This document shows, piece after piece, positions 44,966 through 56,710 of a stretch of 64,000 nt of DNA (positions are counted from its first letter, which is position 1; each line of letters opens with the position of its first letter). This DNA comes from Morinoia aosen (taxonomy: Eukaryota > Arthropoda > Malacostraca > Amphipoda > Talitridae): the NCBI GenBank assembly GCA_030386875.1, contig CM059563.1:32836139-32900138 (forward strand), given 5' to 3'. The notes beneath the pieces are model-generated. The model made no database searches. It saw only the letters and a program-made list of their open reading frames with translations, and had not been told where the DNA came from. A program made the position numbers and the translations under genes.

Positions 44966-47422
44966 TGTCGAGTTTCTCTAGGCGAATGATATTGATTTTT
45001 GTTACGGCAAGAATAACTCGAACGATTTCTCGAAGCGTAAGGGAAAATTATGAGAAGGAAAATGAAAACGCGTTGGACTCAGCTTGTTTTTCTGCTGTGT
45101 AGTTTATTGAAGGCGAACCAAGGAGGACTGGCTTGGATCTTGATCTCGGAGAGCTTGTCTAGGTGGGCAATCCTTGCCGGAGGACCAGGCTGGCGTTGAC
45201 GAAGCCCAGCACGCGATGGAGTAGGCAGGGTGAGTGAATTGTATTTTGTGAATTTTCGTCGGGCAATTAGTGATGATTGGATGAGGTCAGTAAAGTAGTT
45301 CAGGTAGAATTAAGTGACTCCAAATAAGGTGGGGGGTGTGAGTGAGCAGTTGTTAACTCAGGCTCATGTGAGCATAGCAATTACGTGACACCAAGGATAA
45401 AACCAGGAAACCAGGATGATGTGTGGTGGCGTTTGTTGACATGAAAATCTAGGCAGAGTTAAAAGCAAAGCTCAAGGCACAGAAAACCCAGGGAGATTTG
45501 ACTGTGAGGGTTGTGTGTATGGCGCTGCCGTAGAGGTCCTGCACAGGAGTCCAGGATGCTGGATTAGGCGTTCCAGGAGAGACATTAAGACATTCCCTAC
45601 TGAAAATCCAACACAATAATGACAAATCTTCCCACACAGAGAAGTCCGAGAAACTCCTACAGGTTCGACTCCAGCTAATTAGGATGCTCACTTTGGCAAC
45701 TCAAAAGAGATAGGACAGAATTTAGGTTGACAGACTTTTAATCAAGAAATAAATTGTTTCATCACTAATGCCTCTGGCTTTAAATTCTGAGTAATGTCTT
45801 ACGAATTTCCAAGAATAAAGATCGTGATTCCTTACCGAGACTACGGGCAAGTAAACACGAGATCTACGGAAAAATGGTGAGAATATCAAGTGACTGCACT
45901 TTTAAAAGCAGTAAGAAAGAAACATAAAAAATCCTAAAATTCGAGGATCTCAATCCTACTAAGAAATTCTGGTAGATCATTTGCAATAATAAAGGAATTT
46001 AGGAATAATATATCCCCAACTGATAATAGGAACAGGGGAAAACCTAAGCGTTGATTTCACAGGTGGAAAATACGTGAAGGAAGAAAGCACGAAAGCATGA
46101 GGGTTCCGTGTTGCGATTTAACCGGCGGCTTACGCGTCGGCCTAAGCCAAAACCGCCAGCAATTCACACCCTTAAGATAGGCAGATAGTAATGGTTGTTT
46201 TGTCACAAGAATGCGATGCGTTAAATTATATTTCATTGGAAGGTTTCTCTATTGAAATAAAGGCGTTTACGTAAAGGTTTCCAAGCGAGTATGGAATTTA
46301 AGAAATGAAATATCAAAATTTATCAAGCATAGGCATGAATACTTTTCGTAATTTACTACTGCCAGTCGGCTTGCAAAGAAGAGAATAAAGGCTACTATAC
46401 ACATGCCTATAGTATTTATGATCACAGAGTGATGACAAAAGACAGCGATGCGAGGTTCCGCCATTCCACACAGACGCTATCGAGCGAACGCCGGCGATTT
46501 CCGCCGCGTTCATTCAAGCAGAAAATTGTCGGGGATTAGTGGATTATCGAAAGGAAGCAAGAACGAGCCTGATTAAGTTTAGAGAATAAATTCATGCCAC
46601 GGAAATGAAATGCACATCGAACATGATAATGCTCTGATGCTAAAAATCATGACACGGAAATGAAATTTGTCTGACGCAATATCTTTACGCTACGTTACGC
46701 TTGAGGAAAGACAACAAAACACTGAATGACACATGCTTAAAATGCAAAATAAAAACCACGTAGTAGTGACAGAAGACGGCAGAATTTTCCGCCATAACAC
46801 ACGACGCTATCGGCAACGAACGCCGGCAATTCGGCCGCGTTCGTCCACAAGTAGTTTATGAAAGATTCGTGATATGATACTGGCAAAACCCGCAATAAAT
46901 GTTTGCAGTAAGGAGAAAAAACCAGTACGTTAACTGAATATCTAGTATGAATTTACGCGGGAGTTTGGGAAATGACACGCAATATTCACTCTATAAAACA
47001 CATGCTAATCTCAGAATCTAAACACTAACTTCTTTCTCCCTAATTCACGACACTGAGCAGATCCTTAGATTAAAACACACAATACACCGAAAAACACATG
47101 GCACATATTCTTACCCGGTTTTACTCTTATTTTACCCTAAATATCACTGCACTTACGAGATGTTCGCGCAACCGAGCCACAAGCAAAAGTGAGTGGACTA
47201 GGCGACGCGCTTGTATGTTGCCAGACGGGCTGCTTAAGAACTCGAAATGTCGATTGATTATTTGATCTCTCATGTATTTACACAAAAATTTTAATGATTA
47301 CGAATTAGAAGTAGAAAATAATTAATAATAAATTAGAGTAATATTTTTACTGCTACTAATTAATTTATTTTAGTATGAATAGCGAAATTCTAATTTTTAC
47401 GCTTATGTAGCGGTATGCTACA
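44966..47422 (-). repeat. 3' LTR of the Gypsy element
   Basis: 2457 bp, unusually long for a Gypsy LTR, and nearly identical to 52352-54808. The small frames inside it (45449-45691, 46267-46464, 46313-46513) recur in the other LTR but have no domain. Confidence 0.95.
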
Positions 47423-47434
47423 TTACCCCCCAAG
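47423..47434 (-). promoter_or_regulatory. Polypurine tract of the Gypsy element
   Basis: On the minus strand, CCTTGGGGGGTAA directly precedes the LTR start TGTAGCATACCG. It lies about 30 nt after the pol stop. A GACC/GGTC hairpin nearby (47440-47453) is conserved in the relative at 8053-8100. Confidence 0.7.
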
Positions 47435-47463
47435 GCGCAGACCGAAAGGTCCACCCGCTGCAA

Positions 47464-50400
47464 TCATCTGTAGCGGGAAGGAGGGCGAACTACACGACCC
47501 TGCCGAGTTCGGCAATTGGCAAATGATACTGAGCGGGGAAGTTTCACCAAACGGGTCTGCAAGTTTAGATCGGCAAGAGTCCTAGGAACAGGAGTTACTG
47601 CAGCGGGTTCGTCTGGTCTCTCCAGACTTGTCGCTGTGTCAGTAAGAGGACTAGAGTTAGAATCTACGACAGGGTTAGAGATAGGGTTTGAATGTACAGG
47701 CACGTAGAAAGGGTTACACTCAAGTTGACTAGGCAACAAGGCTGCCAACTGAGGAAGCTGAGATGGTAGATATGATCGAGTCTCAGTGGAAGGAGAATTC
47801 TGCGGAGAGGAGGATGAGTTATGAGTTACACTATGATCAGAAGTATATGCGACTTTTAATCGATCAATGCTCACAGGATCGTGTGAACCGAATCTTTCGA
47901 GAATGAAGTATTTTTGCTTGCGTTTAAGTACTTTGAATGGGCCATCATAAGGGCGCGTGAGTGTAGGTTTTATAGCATCATTGCGGACATACACATGTGT
48001 GCAGTCTTGCAGGGCAGGATCTAGTCTGTCCTGAGTCTGAGGCATTCGTGGAGCCACATACTCGATCCTACGCATACAATCTTTTAGGCAGGTTACATAA
48101 GCGGAACGGTCAGCGGATGAAAATTCAGGCAAAGGTTTTGGGTCAACAATGTCGCCGGGAAGACGAAGCGTCTTCCCGTACAACATCTCTGCTGCTGTGC
48201 ACTGCTGATCCTGTCTGTGGAGGTTTCGAATGCTAAGTAGTATTACTGGAAGTCTATCAGTCCAATCGTGACTGCAATTAAGGCAGCGCAAGGCAACCTT
48301 CAAATCCCTGTGGACTCTCTCAATAAGTCCATTTGACTGCGGATGGTAAGCTGTCGTTGAAGTGTTTGCACACCCTAAAGCGGAGCTAAGCTCCCTCCAG
48401 AAGTTGGAGGTGAATTGTGATCCCCGGTCATGTGTGACACTTAAGGGAACCCCAAATCTAGAGATCCAGTTAGATAAGAATGCGCGCGCTACAGTCTCAG
48501 TTTGGGTATCAGGTAGAGGGACAGCCTCAACCCAACGCGTGAACCTATCGATGATGGTCAACAAATAAGAATAACCGCGCGATAAGGGCAAGGGACCCAC
48601 CAAGTCTAGGTGTATAGAGTCAAACTTGTGACCCGTGAATGCACAACTCTGCAGCGCCGCACGATTATGTTTCACCACCTTACTACTCTGACACGCATGG
48701 CAATTTTGCACAATTTGCTTGACCTCCTTACGCATCGCTGGCCAGACGAAACGATCAGAAACCAAACGCAATGTACGGTTAATACCGGGATGAGCGAGGG
48801 AATGAAGGTGGAGGACAGCTACTCTGCGGAGCGTCGCAGGAAGATACAAACGAGAGGGTCGCTCGGCATCACGGTACACGCCGTCAACCAAGGTTAGTTT
48901 TGGAAGGGAAAGGTTAGAAGATTTGAGAAGGTCCTGAAGTTCAGGATCCTCCTTTTGAGCATTAAAAATGTTTCCGAAGGTGATTTCGCCACTGGTTTGG
49001 ACAGTATTGATGCGGGACAAGCAATCGGCTACGGTATTGTCTAGTCCCTTAATATAGCGGATGTCAGTAGTAAACTGACTTATGAATGACAGGTGTCGAG
49101 CTTCCCTAGGAGAATGTCTTTCAGAAGGCATTTTGATCGCTGAGGTCAAAGGTTTGTGATCTGTGTAGATCACAAACTCCCTCGCCTCTAGAGCGTAGCG
49201 AAAGTGTCTCACAGATAGGTAGATAGCAAGAAGTTCCCTACCGAACGCGCTATAACCACGCTCAGTGGGCGACAGCTTTTTGGAAAAGAAAGCAAGAGGA
49301 GAGATGTTAGTGCCTACTTGTTGTTGCAACACAGCACCTACGGCGGTACTGGATGCGTCAACAACGAGGCTGAAATCAGCATTAGCAATAGGGTAGGATA
49401 GTTCAGTCGCGGAAGCTAACTTATGTTTTATCTCTTCGAACGCTCCCCGTGCTGCGTCTGTCCATTTTATCTCAATAGATTTGCCTTTTCGTTTCGGTTC
49501 GAGGAGGTCCGACAAGGGCGCTAAAGTTTGAGCACAGTTGCGTATGAAACGATGGTAGAAGTTAACAGAACCTAGGAACCTTCTTAGTTCCTTCTGGGTC
49601 TGTGGAAGAGGAAAGTTTTTGATCACTTCTACTTTGGAAGGCAAAGGTTTTAGACCTAAGCTAGAGATTTCATGACCTAAGTAAATCAGTGATGGCTTTC
49701 CGAGCTCACATTTTGCAGGGTTTACGAGGAGTCCATTGTCGGACAATCTTTGAAAAACGACCCCAAGATGGTCTTTGTGCAACTCTGGGGTGGTGGATGC
49801 CACTAGGATATCGTCTAGATAGACATAAGCGAAAGTGAGATCAGAGAAAATTTCAGCCATGTGCCTTTGGAACGTCTGAGGAGCGTTCCGGAGACCATAG
49901 GGCATCTTTAGGAATTCAAAGAGACCAAACGGAGTGATTACCGCGGTCTTAGGGATCGCAGACTCATCCAAGGGAATTTCATGAAAGGCGGATTGAAGAT
50001 CGATCTTAGAGAAAATTTGTGCTCCCTCTAAATTTGCACTGAAATCATGCAAGTAAGGGATAGGATAGCGATCAGGTAGAGTAACGGCATTTAACCTGCG
50101 GAAATCCCCGCACGGTCTGAATTCACCGTTAGCCTTGGGTACTAGCAAAAGAGGGCTAGCCCAAGGACTTTTGGAAGTTCGAATGATGCCATCTTCGAGC
50201 ATCCTAGCGAATTCTTTCTTAGCTAACGCCAATCGATCAGGCGGTAATCGCCTTGCACGGGAGAAAACTGGCGGACCTTGCGTCTCTATGAAGTGCTTTG
50301 TGCATGTTTGCATGTTGTTAGAGACTAAGTTAGGGTTTGTTAATGCAGGGAAATTTTTAAGTTCCTGTTCAAACATGCACTCCTCCTTGAAAGCAATTGA

Positions 50401-50828
50401 GAAGGAATGCAAGACGTTAGCTCGAGTTATGCTGCAAGCGGGAATTGAGATCTGTGTCTCCTCGTCCCTAATACACCTATTTTTAACATCTACAACAATC
50501 CCAAATTTTTCGAGAAAGTCCGCGCCAATGATAGGCTCTTGGACTTCCGCGATGAGGAAAGTAAACAGGAAAGTTCGCCTCAATCCCAGACTGCACTCTA
50601 AGGCTCGTTCACCGTAACAAGGTATTGGCGTGCCGTTTGCGGCGCGTAATGTAGCCACTAATGGCTGGTTTTTGACTTTTGCCGTGGCTGGGATAATTGA
50701 TACACTGGATCCAGTGTCAATCAAGAATCGATACTTAGTGACGGGATCGTGAATGGTTAAGAGGCGAGTAGTCTGGGAATGAGGCAACGCAGTACTCGCT
50801 ACTATGCGTCGCTGATGGCATTTCCCGA
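47464..50828 (-). CDS. pol: Gypsy pol polyprotein (protease-RT-RNase H-integrase)
   Basis: The replication enzymes of the retrotransposon, made as a Gag-Pol fusion. From the N-terminus: aspartic protease with [13 protein letters not shown]; reverse transcriptase with [20 protein letters not shown] and the catalytic YLDDILVAS; RNase H with [24 protein letters not shown] and YTDHKPL; integrase zinc finger with [10 protein letters not shown] and CHACQSSK; and integrase core with [19 protein letters not shown] and [16 protein letters not shown] (the D, D, E triad). A C-terminal extension of about 200 residues follows. No in-frame ATG precedes the protease. The frame is open upstream to the slippery site at 50820-50826, so translation should begin by frameshift from gag. 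No internal stop was seen in about 1107 codons. Confidence 0.95.
50784..50826 (-). promoter_or_regulatory. Minus-one ribosomal frameshift signal between gag and pol
   Basis: On the minus strand, the heptamer G GGA AAT lies in the gag frame at 50826-50820. After a 7-nt spacer comes a stem GCGACGCA (50812-50805) paired with TGCGTTGC (50791-50784), with a 13-nt loop containing the gag stop. Heptamer, spacer and stem have the layout of known minus-one signals. Slippage moves the reading frame exactly onto the pol frame ([11 protein letters not shown]...). Confidence 0.8.
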
Positions 50829-51779
50829 AGTCATTTCGGTATAGCGGGGACAGTATCTAGAAGCACATTTGCGAGCTTGGTCACCAAACTTCATATGGTA
50901 CCAGCATAACTGGCTACTAGCATCACGAGAGTGCGACCTGAAGCGGCGGTCTTGATTTGACCTATCATAAGATCTACCTCTATCAAAGCGTTGAGGAGGA
51001 GGAGGAGGATAGTTAGAGTGATAGTCATAGGGATAGTCGTAGGCGTTTTGGTGGCTTTGGAATCTCCCTGGGCCTTGCTGAATGTGCGCCACACTTTGAC
51101 TCTGACCTATTTGAAAATTTTGAAGAGCTTGCTTTATTTCAGCGATGTCCTGCTGCAGCTTATCTATTGTGGCTGAGGATTCACTAGGCGCCGTATTTGA
51201 CGGGCTAAAAGTTGTAGCTGCTACATTCAAGGAAGCAACCTGTGGTTCTCGTGGCAAATTGATATTTCTAATTACAGTCTCGGCGGACTCCGCTAATTTT
51301 TCTAGGGTTTGCTCGGGCCCTGCTAGCGACAGAAATGGGCGGACATTAGGAGCGAGCTTCGTCATGAAAACTTCCTTCAGAAACCCTTCAGCTACGGCAA
51401 CACCAGTAGCGAGTTTCCGAAGTTCTTTCACGAGCGAAGAGGGAGAGAAGGAAGCAGAGACAGGTGGAATTGCTGAGGCATCTACAAGACTTCGAAATTT
51501 GTCCGCATCGGACATCTGAAGCCTTGCCAAGATTTTGCCTTTCAAGATTCCGTAAGGGTTGCGATCAGGAGGGTTTTCTAGGATATCATTAGAATCATTA
51601 AGGAGTTTTGTGGGCGCAGCGCTCACAAGCGCATAGAATTTATCTATCTCCTGATTTATCCTATTATACCTAAACACCGCTTCCACCTGATTGAACCAGG
51701 TGTGCGCGTCCCCTGGAATGAAAGGAGGGAGCCTAATGGGATTTGTGTTAGCTCGATCATCATTATCTGAGTCAGGCAT
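50802..51779 (-). CDS. gag: Gypsy gag
   Basis: A 325-codon frame starting [11 protein letters not shown]. The N-terminal half has [20 protein letters not shown], the usual start of capsid-like Gag in this Gypsy group. Near residues 205-220 there is a glutamine-rich predicted coiled coil ([17 protein letters not shown]). It is followed by a Pro/Tyr-rich and an Arg-rich basic segment ([19 protein letters not shown]). Near the C-terminus is [14 protein letters not shown], a single C-x2-H-x9-C zinc-knuckle variant. Gag forms the particle and packages RNA. The stop at 50804-50802 lies in the loop of the frameshift stem. Confidence 0.9.
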   Translation of the reverse strand: MPDSDNDDRANTNPIRLPPFIPGDAHTWFNQVEAVFRYNRINQEIDKFYALVSAAPTKLLNDSNDILENPPDRNPYGILKGKILARLQMSDADKFRSLVDASAIPPVSASFSPSSLVKELRKLATGVAVAEGFLKEVFMTKLAPNVRPFLSLAGPEQTLEKLAESAETVIRNINLPREPQVASLNVAATTFSPSNTAPSESSATIDKLQQDIAEIKQALQNFQIGQSQSVAHIQQGPGRFQSHQNAYDYPYDYHSNYPPPPPQRFDRGRSYDRSNQDRRFRSHSRDASSQLCWYHMKFGDQARKCASRYCPRYTEMTSGNAISDA

Positions 51780-52351
51780 TCTGGAAATCTCTTTTTGGGG
51801 ATGCGCAATTTAGAAATCAGTGCCTATGACCTGGGATTAAGTAGCAGGGGTTTGCGTTAATTCTTTACCCACTCAATCACTCGAATCAAGTTAGACAGAG
51901 GGAAGGAAGTATGAATTTGGAAACGAGAAATATTTCTGCGGTATGCGGCAATTTGCGTAGGCACTATATTAAAGCAGGTAAAAAAAATTATTTTCCGACC
52001 TACTCAATCAATCAATAACGTTGAAGAAAACGGAAAGAGAGAGAATGGAAGCGAAGATTTTTGCGGTAGTCAGAAATAAATGCACAGCACGGAAATAGGA
52101 AAAAAAATATTTTTCCTACCTACTGAGGCACATAAAACAAACAAACAAGGAAAGGAAATGACGCTAAAAAAATTTTGTTAGAGCTGCTCAGAGAAAATTC
52201 ATTAGCATGGTCAAAATCCACAGGAAATCTCTCAAACCACTACCACATGGGAAACTTTATCACTACAATGATACGCTACATTATCCTCTCACAATCTCTC
52301 AAACACTTCGAGTTTAGTTTTTATTTTACGAGATTTCCCGGCCAATGCACG
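51780..52351 (-). other. Gypsy leader with primer binding site
   Basis: Untranslated leader between the 5' LTR and the gag start. Directly after the LTR the minus strand reads CGTGCATTGGCCGGGAAATC. TGCAT(T/C)GGCCGGGAA(A)TC resembles the complement of the acceptor end of insect tRNA-Gly, except for the expected TGG. The tRNA assignment is an inference and the match is imperfect. Confidence 0.55.
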
Positions 52352-54808
52352 TGTCGAGTTTCTCTAGGCGAATGATATTGATTTTTGTTACGGCAAGAAT
52401 AACTCGAACGATTTCTCGAAGCGTAAGGGAAAATTATGAGAAGGAAAATGAAAACGCGTTGGACTCAGCTTGTTTTTCTGCTGTGTAGTTTATTGAAGGC
52501 GAACCAAGGAGGACTGGCTTGGATCTTGATCTCGGAGAGCTTGTCTAGGTGGGCAATCCTTGCCGGAGGACCAGGCTGGCGTTGACGAAGCCCAGCACGC
52601 GATGGAGTAGGCAGGGTGAGTGAATTGTATTTTGTGAATTTTCGTCGGGCAATTAGTGATGATTGGATGAGGTCAGTAAAGTAGTTCAGGTAGAATTAAG
52701 TGACTCCAAATAAGGTGGGGGGTGTGAGTGAGCAGTTGTTAACTCAGGCTCATGTGAGCATAGCAATTACGTGACACCAAGGATAAAACCAGGAAACCAG
52801 GATGATGTGTGGTGGCGTTTGTTGACATGAAAATCTAGGCAGAGTTAAAAGCAAAGCTCAAGGCACAGAAAACCCAGGGAGATTTGACTGTGAGGGTTGT
52901 GTGTATGGCGCTGCCGTAGAGGTCCTGCACAGGAGTCCAGGATGCTGGATTAGGCGTTCCAGGAGAGACATTAAGACATTCCCTACTGAAAATCCAACAC
53001 AATAATGACAAATCTTCCCACACAGAGAAGTCCGAGAAACTCCTACAGGTTCGACTCCAGCTAATTAGGATGCTCACTTTGGCAACTCAAAAGAGATAGG
53101 ACAGAATTTAGGTTGACAGACTTTTAATCAAGAAATAAATTGTTTCATCACTAATGCCTCTGGCTTTAAATTCTGAGTAATGTCTTACGAATTTCCAAGA
53201 ATAAAGATCGTGATTCCTTACCGAGACTACGGGCAAGTAAACACGAGATCTACGGAAAAATGGTGAGAATATCAAGTGACTGCACTTTTAAAAGCAGTAA
53301 GAAAGAAACATAAAAAATCCTAAAATTCGAGGATCTCAATCCTACTAAGAAATTCTGGTAGATCATTTGCAATAATAAAGGAATTTAGGAATAATATATC
53401 CCCAACTGATAATAGGAACAGGGGAAAACCTAAGCGTTGATTTCACAGGTGGAAAATACGTGAAGGAAGAAAGCACGAAAGCATGAGGGTTCCGTGTTGC
53501 GATTTAACCGGCGGCTTACGCGTCGGCCTAAGCCAAAACCGCCAGCAATTCACACCCTTAAGATAGGCAGATAGTAATGGTTGTTTTGTCACAAGAATGC
53601 GATGCGTTAAATTATATTTCATTGGAAGGTTTCTCTATTGAAATAAAGGCGTTTACGTAAAGTTTTCCAAGCGAGTATGGAATTTAAGAAATGAAATATC
53701 AAAATTTATCAAGCATAGGCATGAATACTTTTCGTAATTTACTACTGCCAGTCGGCTTGCAAAGAAGAGAATAAAGGCTACTATACACATGCCTATAGTA
53801 TTTATGATCACAGAGTGATGACAAAAGACAGCGATGCGAGGTTCCGCCATTCCACACAGACGCTATCGAGCGAACGCCGGCGATTTCCGCCGCGTTCATT
53901 CAAGCAGAAAATTGTCGTGGATTAGTGGATTATCGAAAGGAAGCAAGAACGAGCCTGATTAAGTTTAGAGAATAAATTCATGCCACGGAAATGAAATGCA
54001 CATCGAACATGATAATGCTCTGATGCTAAAAATCATGACACGGAAATGAAATTTGTCTGACGCAATATCTTTACGCTACGTTACGCTTGAGGAAAGACAA
54101 CAAAACACTGAATGACACATGCTTAAAATGCAAAATAAAAACCACGTAGTAGTGACAGAAGACGGCAGAATTTTCCGCCATAACACACGACGCTATCGGC
54201 AACGAACGCCGGCAATTCGGCCGCGTTCGTCCACAAGTAGTTTATGAAAGATTCGTGATATGATACTGGCAAAACCCGCAATAAATGTTTGCAGTAAGGA
54301 GAAAAAACCAGTACGTTAACTGAATATCTAGTATGAATTTACGCGGGAGTTTGGGAAATGACACGCAATATTCACTCTATAAAACACATGCTAATCTCAG
54401 AATCTAAACACTAACTTCTTTCTCCCTAATTCACGACACTGAGCAGATCCTTAGATTAAAACACACAATACACCGAAAAACACATGGCACATATTCTTAC
54501 CCGGTTTTACTCTTATTTTACCCTAAATATCACTGCACTTACGAGATGTTCGCGCAACCGAGCCACAAGCAAAAGTGAGTGGACTAGGCGACGCGCTTGT
54601 ATGTTGCCAGACGGGCTGCTTAAGAACTCGAAATGTCGATTGATTATTTGATCTCTCATGTATTTACACAAAAATTTTAATGATTACGAATTAGAAGTAG
54701 AAAATAATTAATAATAAATTAGAGTAATATTTTTACTGCTACTAATTAATTTATTTTAGTATGAATAGCGAAATTCTAATTTTTACGCTTATGTAGCGGT
54801 ATGCTACA
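52352..54808 (-). repeat. 5' LTR of the Gypsy element
   Basis: 2457 bp, nearly identical to 44966-47422. The first 190 bp in element direction match the diverged LTR ends at 7717-8052 and 8439 onward, which places those in the same family. Confidence 0.95.
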
Positions 54809-54812
54809 CACG

Positions 54813-55795
54813 TCCTGTCGATTTACCGGAGTTACGAAATATCTTACACTCAATGAAAAACACGAAGGCAGTTGGACATGATGGTATCAGCCTACAATAT
54901 ATCAAAGACAGTTCCCCAGTCACAGCACCATGGATTCGTGTGATAATTAGGACATCAATAGCAGCCAACACGTTTACAAACCAATGGAAACACTCCATTA
55001 TTAGACCGTAGCTCAAAAGTGGTGACCTAAATATAGCATCAAACAGCAGGCTCTTCAGTCTTTTACCTGTAATGTCCAAATTATTGGAGAAAATCGTGAA
55101 TCAATTGTCATTTCACCTGGTCAAGTCAAATCTACTCCACCCAAATCAAAACGCCTATAAAAGAAACACTAGCACTCATGACGCTCTGCTCAATATCTCT
55201 GAAAAATTATACAGTGACATCGATCAAAAGAATGTAACACTCTTGCTGTTTCTTGATCTCTCTAAAGCATTCGATAGCGTCGAGCACGATAGACTTCTAT
55301 GAAAAATATTGAACTTTGGAGTAGACACGCAATGGTTTGAAAGTTACTCGTCAAATCGATCTTATACAGTCCGCTTAGAAAACAAATTGTCCCCATTCAT
55401 TCGAAACAATTTTGGTGTTCCCCAAGGATCCATTCTTGGTCCGCTGCTGTTTTCTATTTTCATTAATGATTTCCCTCCAATGCATTCTAACACACGGATC
55501 TCAGTGTAAGCAGATGATGTTCAAATTGCAATAACAAGTCTCTATCGGAAATACCACAGATGAGAAATAAAGCGGAAACTATACTGATTCGCCTGAAATC
55601 CTGGTGCAACTAAAATGGCCTCAAATTAAATGCCAGTAAACGCAATGCATTATTTTCGGATCCAAAGATGCAATCAAAAAAATCCAAATCTTACTCTTGC
55701 AGTAGGAACTGATAAAATTAAGACATCAGAAAAAGTAAAAATCAAGGTATCTGGTTCGATAGAAACATGTCTTTAAAATTTCACGCACTGTACGT
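54813..55795 (+). pseudogene. LINE reverse transcriptase (CR1/L2-like), broken
   Basis: The plus strand reads RPVDLPELRNILHSMKNTKA, VMSKLLEKIVNQLSFHL, FLDLSKAFDSVEHDRLL and FGVPQGSILGPLLFSIFIND, then an ADDVQIAI block. These are RT domains through the catalytic YADD (here the Tyr codon has become a stop, TAA ADD). At least three in-frame stops (after HSIIRP, after HDRLL, before ADDVQ) make it dead. It aligns closely with the minus-strand copy at 61330-62394. It begins immediately at the Gypsy target duplication, so the Gypsy element probably inserted into it or beside it. Confidence 0.85.
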
Positions 55796-55799
55796 GAGT

Positions 55800-56330
55800 A
55801 GATATCGTCTAGTTGTCGCAGTCGTCGGATGAAGAGGATACTTTGCTGCCTTCGTATTGGCCGCACTCGCTTGACGTACGGCCACTGGATGGAGTGGCAG
55901 CCGCAGGCATTATGTGAGCGGTGCCACGTTCCTCTGACAGTCAAACACTTAGTTGTCGAGTGCCCTCGGTATGCTGCTGCCAGGAATGTGTGTTTTCCGA
56001 GACTGTGAGGTCCTGATGAGGATGTAATGATCGGAATGCTCAAGGAAATCGAGCGTTCAGCTTTCAGTGTGACAGCGATTAAAATGTTCATAGGACAAGT
56101 GGAACTTGATATTTGAAATTTAACCCGAAGAAAAAAAAGTGTAAGCATGGAACTTCTTTACGTCTAAGATGTGGATGACTAAACTGCATTATGGCCGGGC
56201 GCACTGCGTAGATGCCTCTGGGGATTTCAGCGTGGGTAAGGCGCCCGGCCATAAATGTGTGGGCAGCTGAAATCCCTTTCACGGTTTTGGCTGCCCTGTG
56301 CTTGCGGATTGTGCTTGGCTCTGCCCAGGT
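55800..56330 (+). pseudogene. Second LINE family, C-terminal zinc-knuckle fragment
   Basis: The frame at about 55825-56010 reads RRMKRILCCLRIGRTRLTYG, then CERCHVPLTVKHLVVECPRY. This is a C-x2-C, H, C knuckle after the LRIGHTRLTHG-type block that closes the ORF2 of several LINE clades. It is followed by a GC-rich 3' region with an inverted GGCCGGGCGC / GCGCCCGGCC pair (56193 and 56240). It abuts the previous LINE fragment without a recognisable target duplication. Confidence 0.75.
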
Positions 56331-56710
56331 AGCAAAATTTATTGACCTAATATTGAGCCAAAATACAGTCTCAATATTGACTGGATATTCAAAATGAACA
56401 TTGGTGCAATACCTTATTTTGGAAAATTCGGTTGATATTGGAAAATATATTGGCCCAATTACAATATTATCATCAACCCAATATCAACTAATTATTGTGT
56501 CAATATTGACTTGATAATGAGGTGTTCCCTACAATAACATTGGCTTAATACTCAATTCCTGATATCAGGTTGATATTGGTAAAACATATTGTCCCGATAA
56601 TTATATTTTCACTAACCCAATATCAGCTAATTACTGTCACTATTGACTTGATATTGAGGTGTTTCCTTAAACAACACTTAGGCTCAATAATTAATTTCTA
56701 ATATCACATC
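56330..56710 (+). repeat. AATATTG-rich tandem repeat, unit about 145 bp
   Basis: Two to two-and-a-half units. Shared blocks are ACCCAATATCA(A/G)CTAATTA, ATTGACTTGATA(A/T)TGAGGTG and GGTTGATATTGG(A/T)AAA. Class unknown. Short motifs of the type CCAATATCAA recur in both orientations. Confidence 0.55.

Larger units (their letters stand above)
44966..54808 (-). mobile_element. Full-length Gypsy (Ty3-type) LTR retrotransposon
   Basis: A 9843-bp element on the minus strand, with a 4-bp target duplication CACG at 44962-44965 and 54809-54812. Two 2457-bp LTRs start TGT and end ACA. In its own direction the order is 5' LTR (52352-54808), leader, gag, frameshift site, pol with protease-RT-RNase H-integrase, polypurine tract, 3' LTR (44966-47422). 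Two LTR differences were noticed (46276 against 53662 and 46534 against 53920), so insertion was recent. Both frames are open, so the copy may still be active. No env frame is present. Confidence 0.95.

Noticed and set aside
45449-46513. Small minus-strand ORFs repeated in both Gypsy LTRs
   Set aside because: Identity between the copies is explained by LTR duplication. No domain or start context supports a gene.
47997-50617. Plus-strand ORFs inside the Gypsy pol region
   Set aside because: They are shadows of the minus-strand pol frame.
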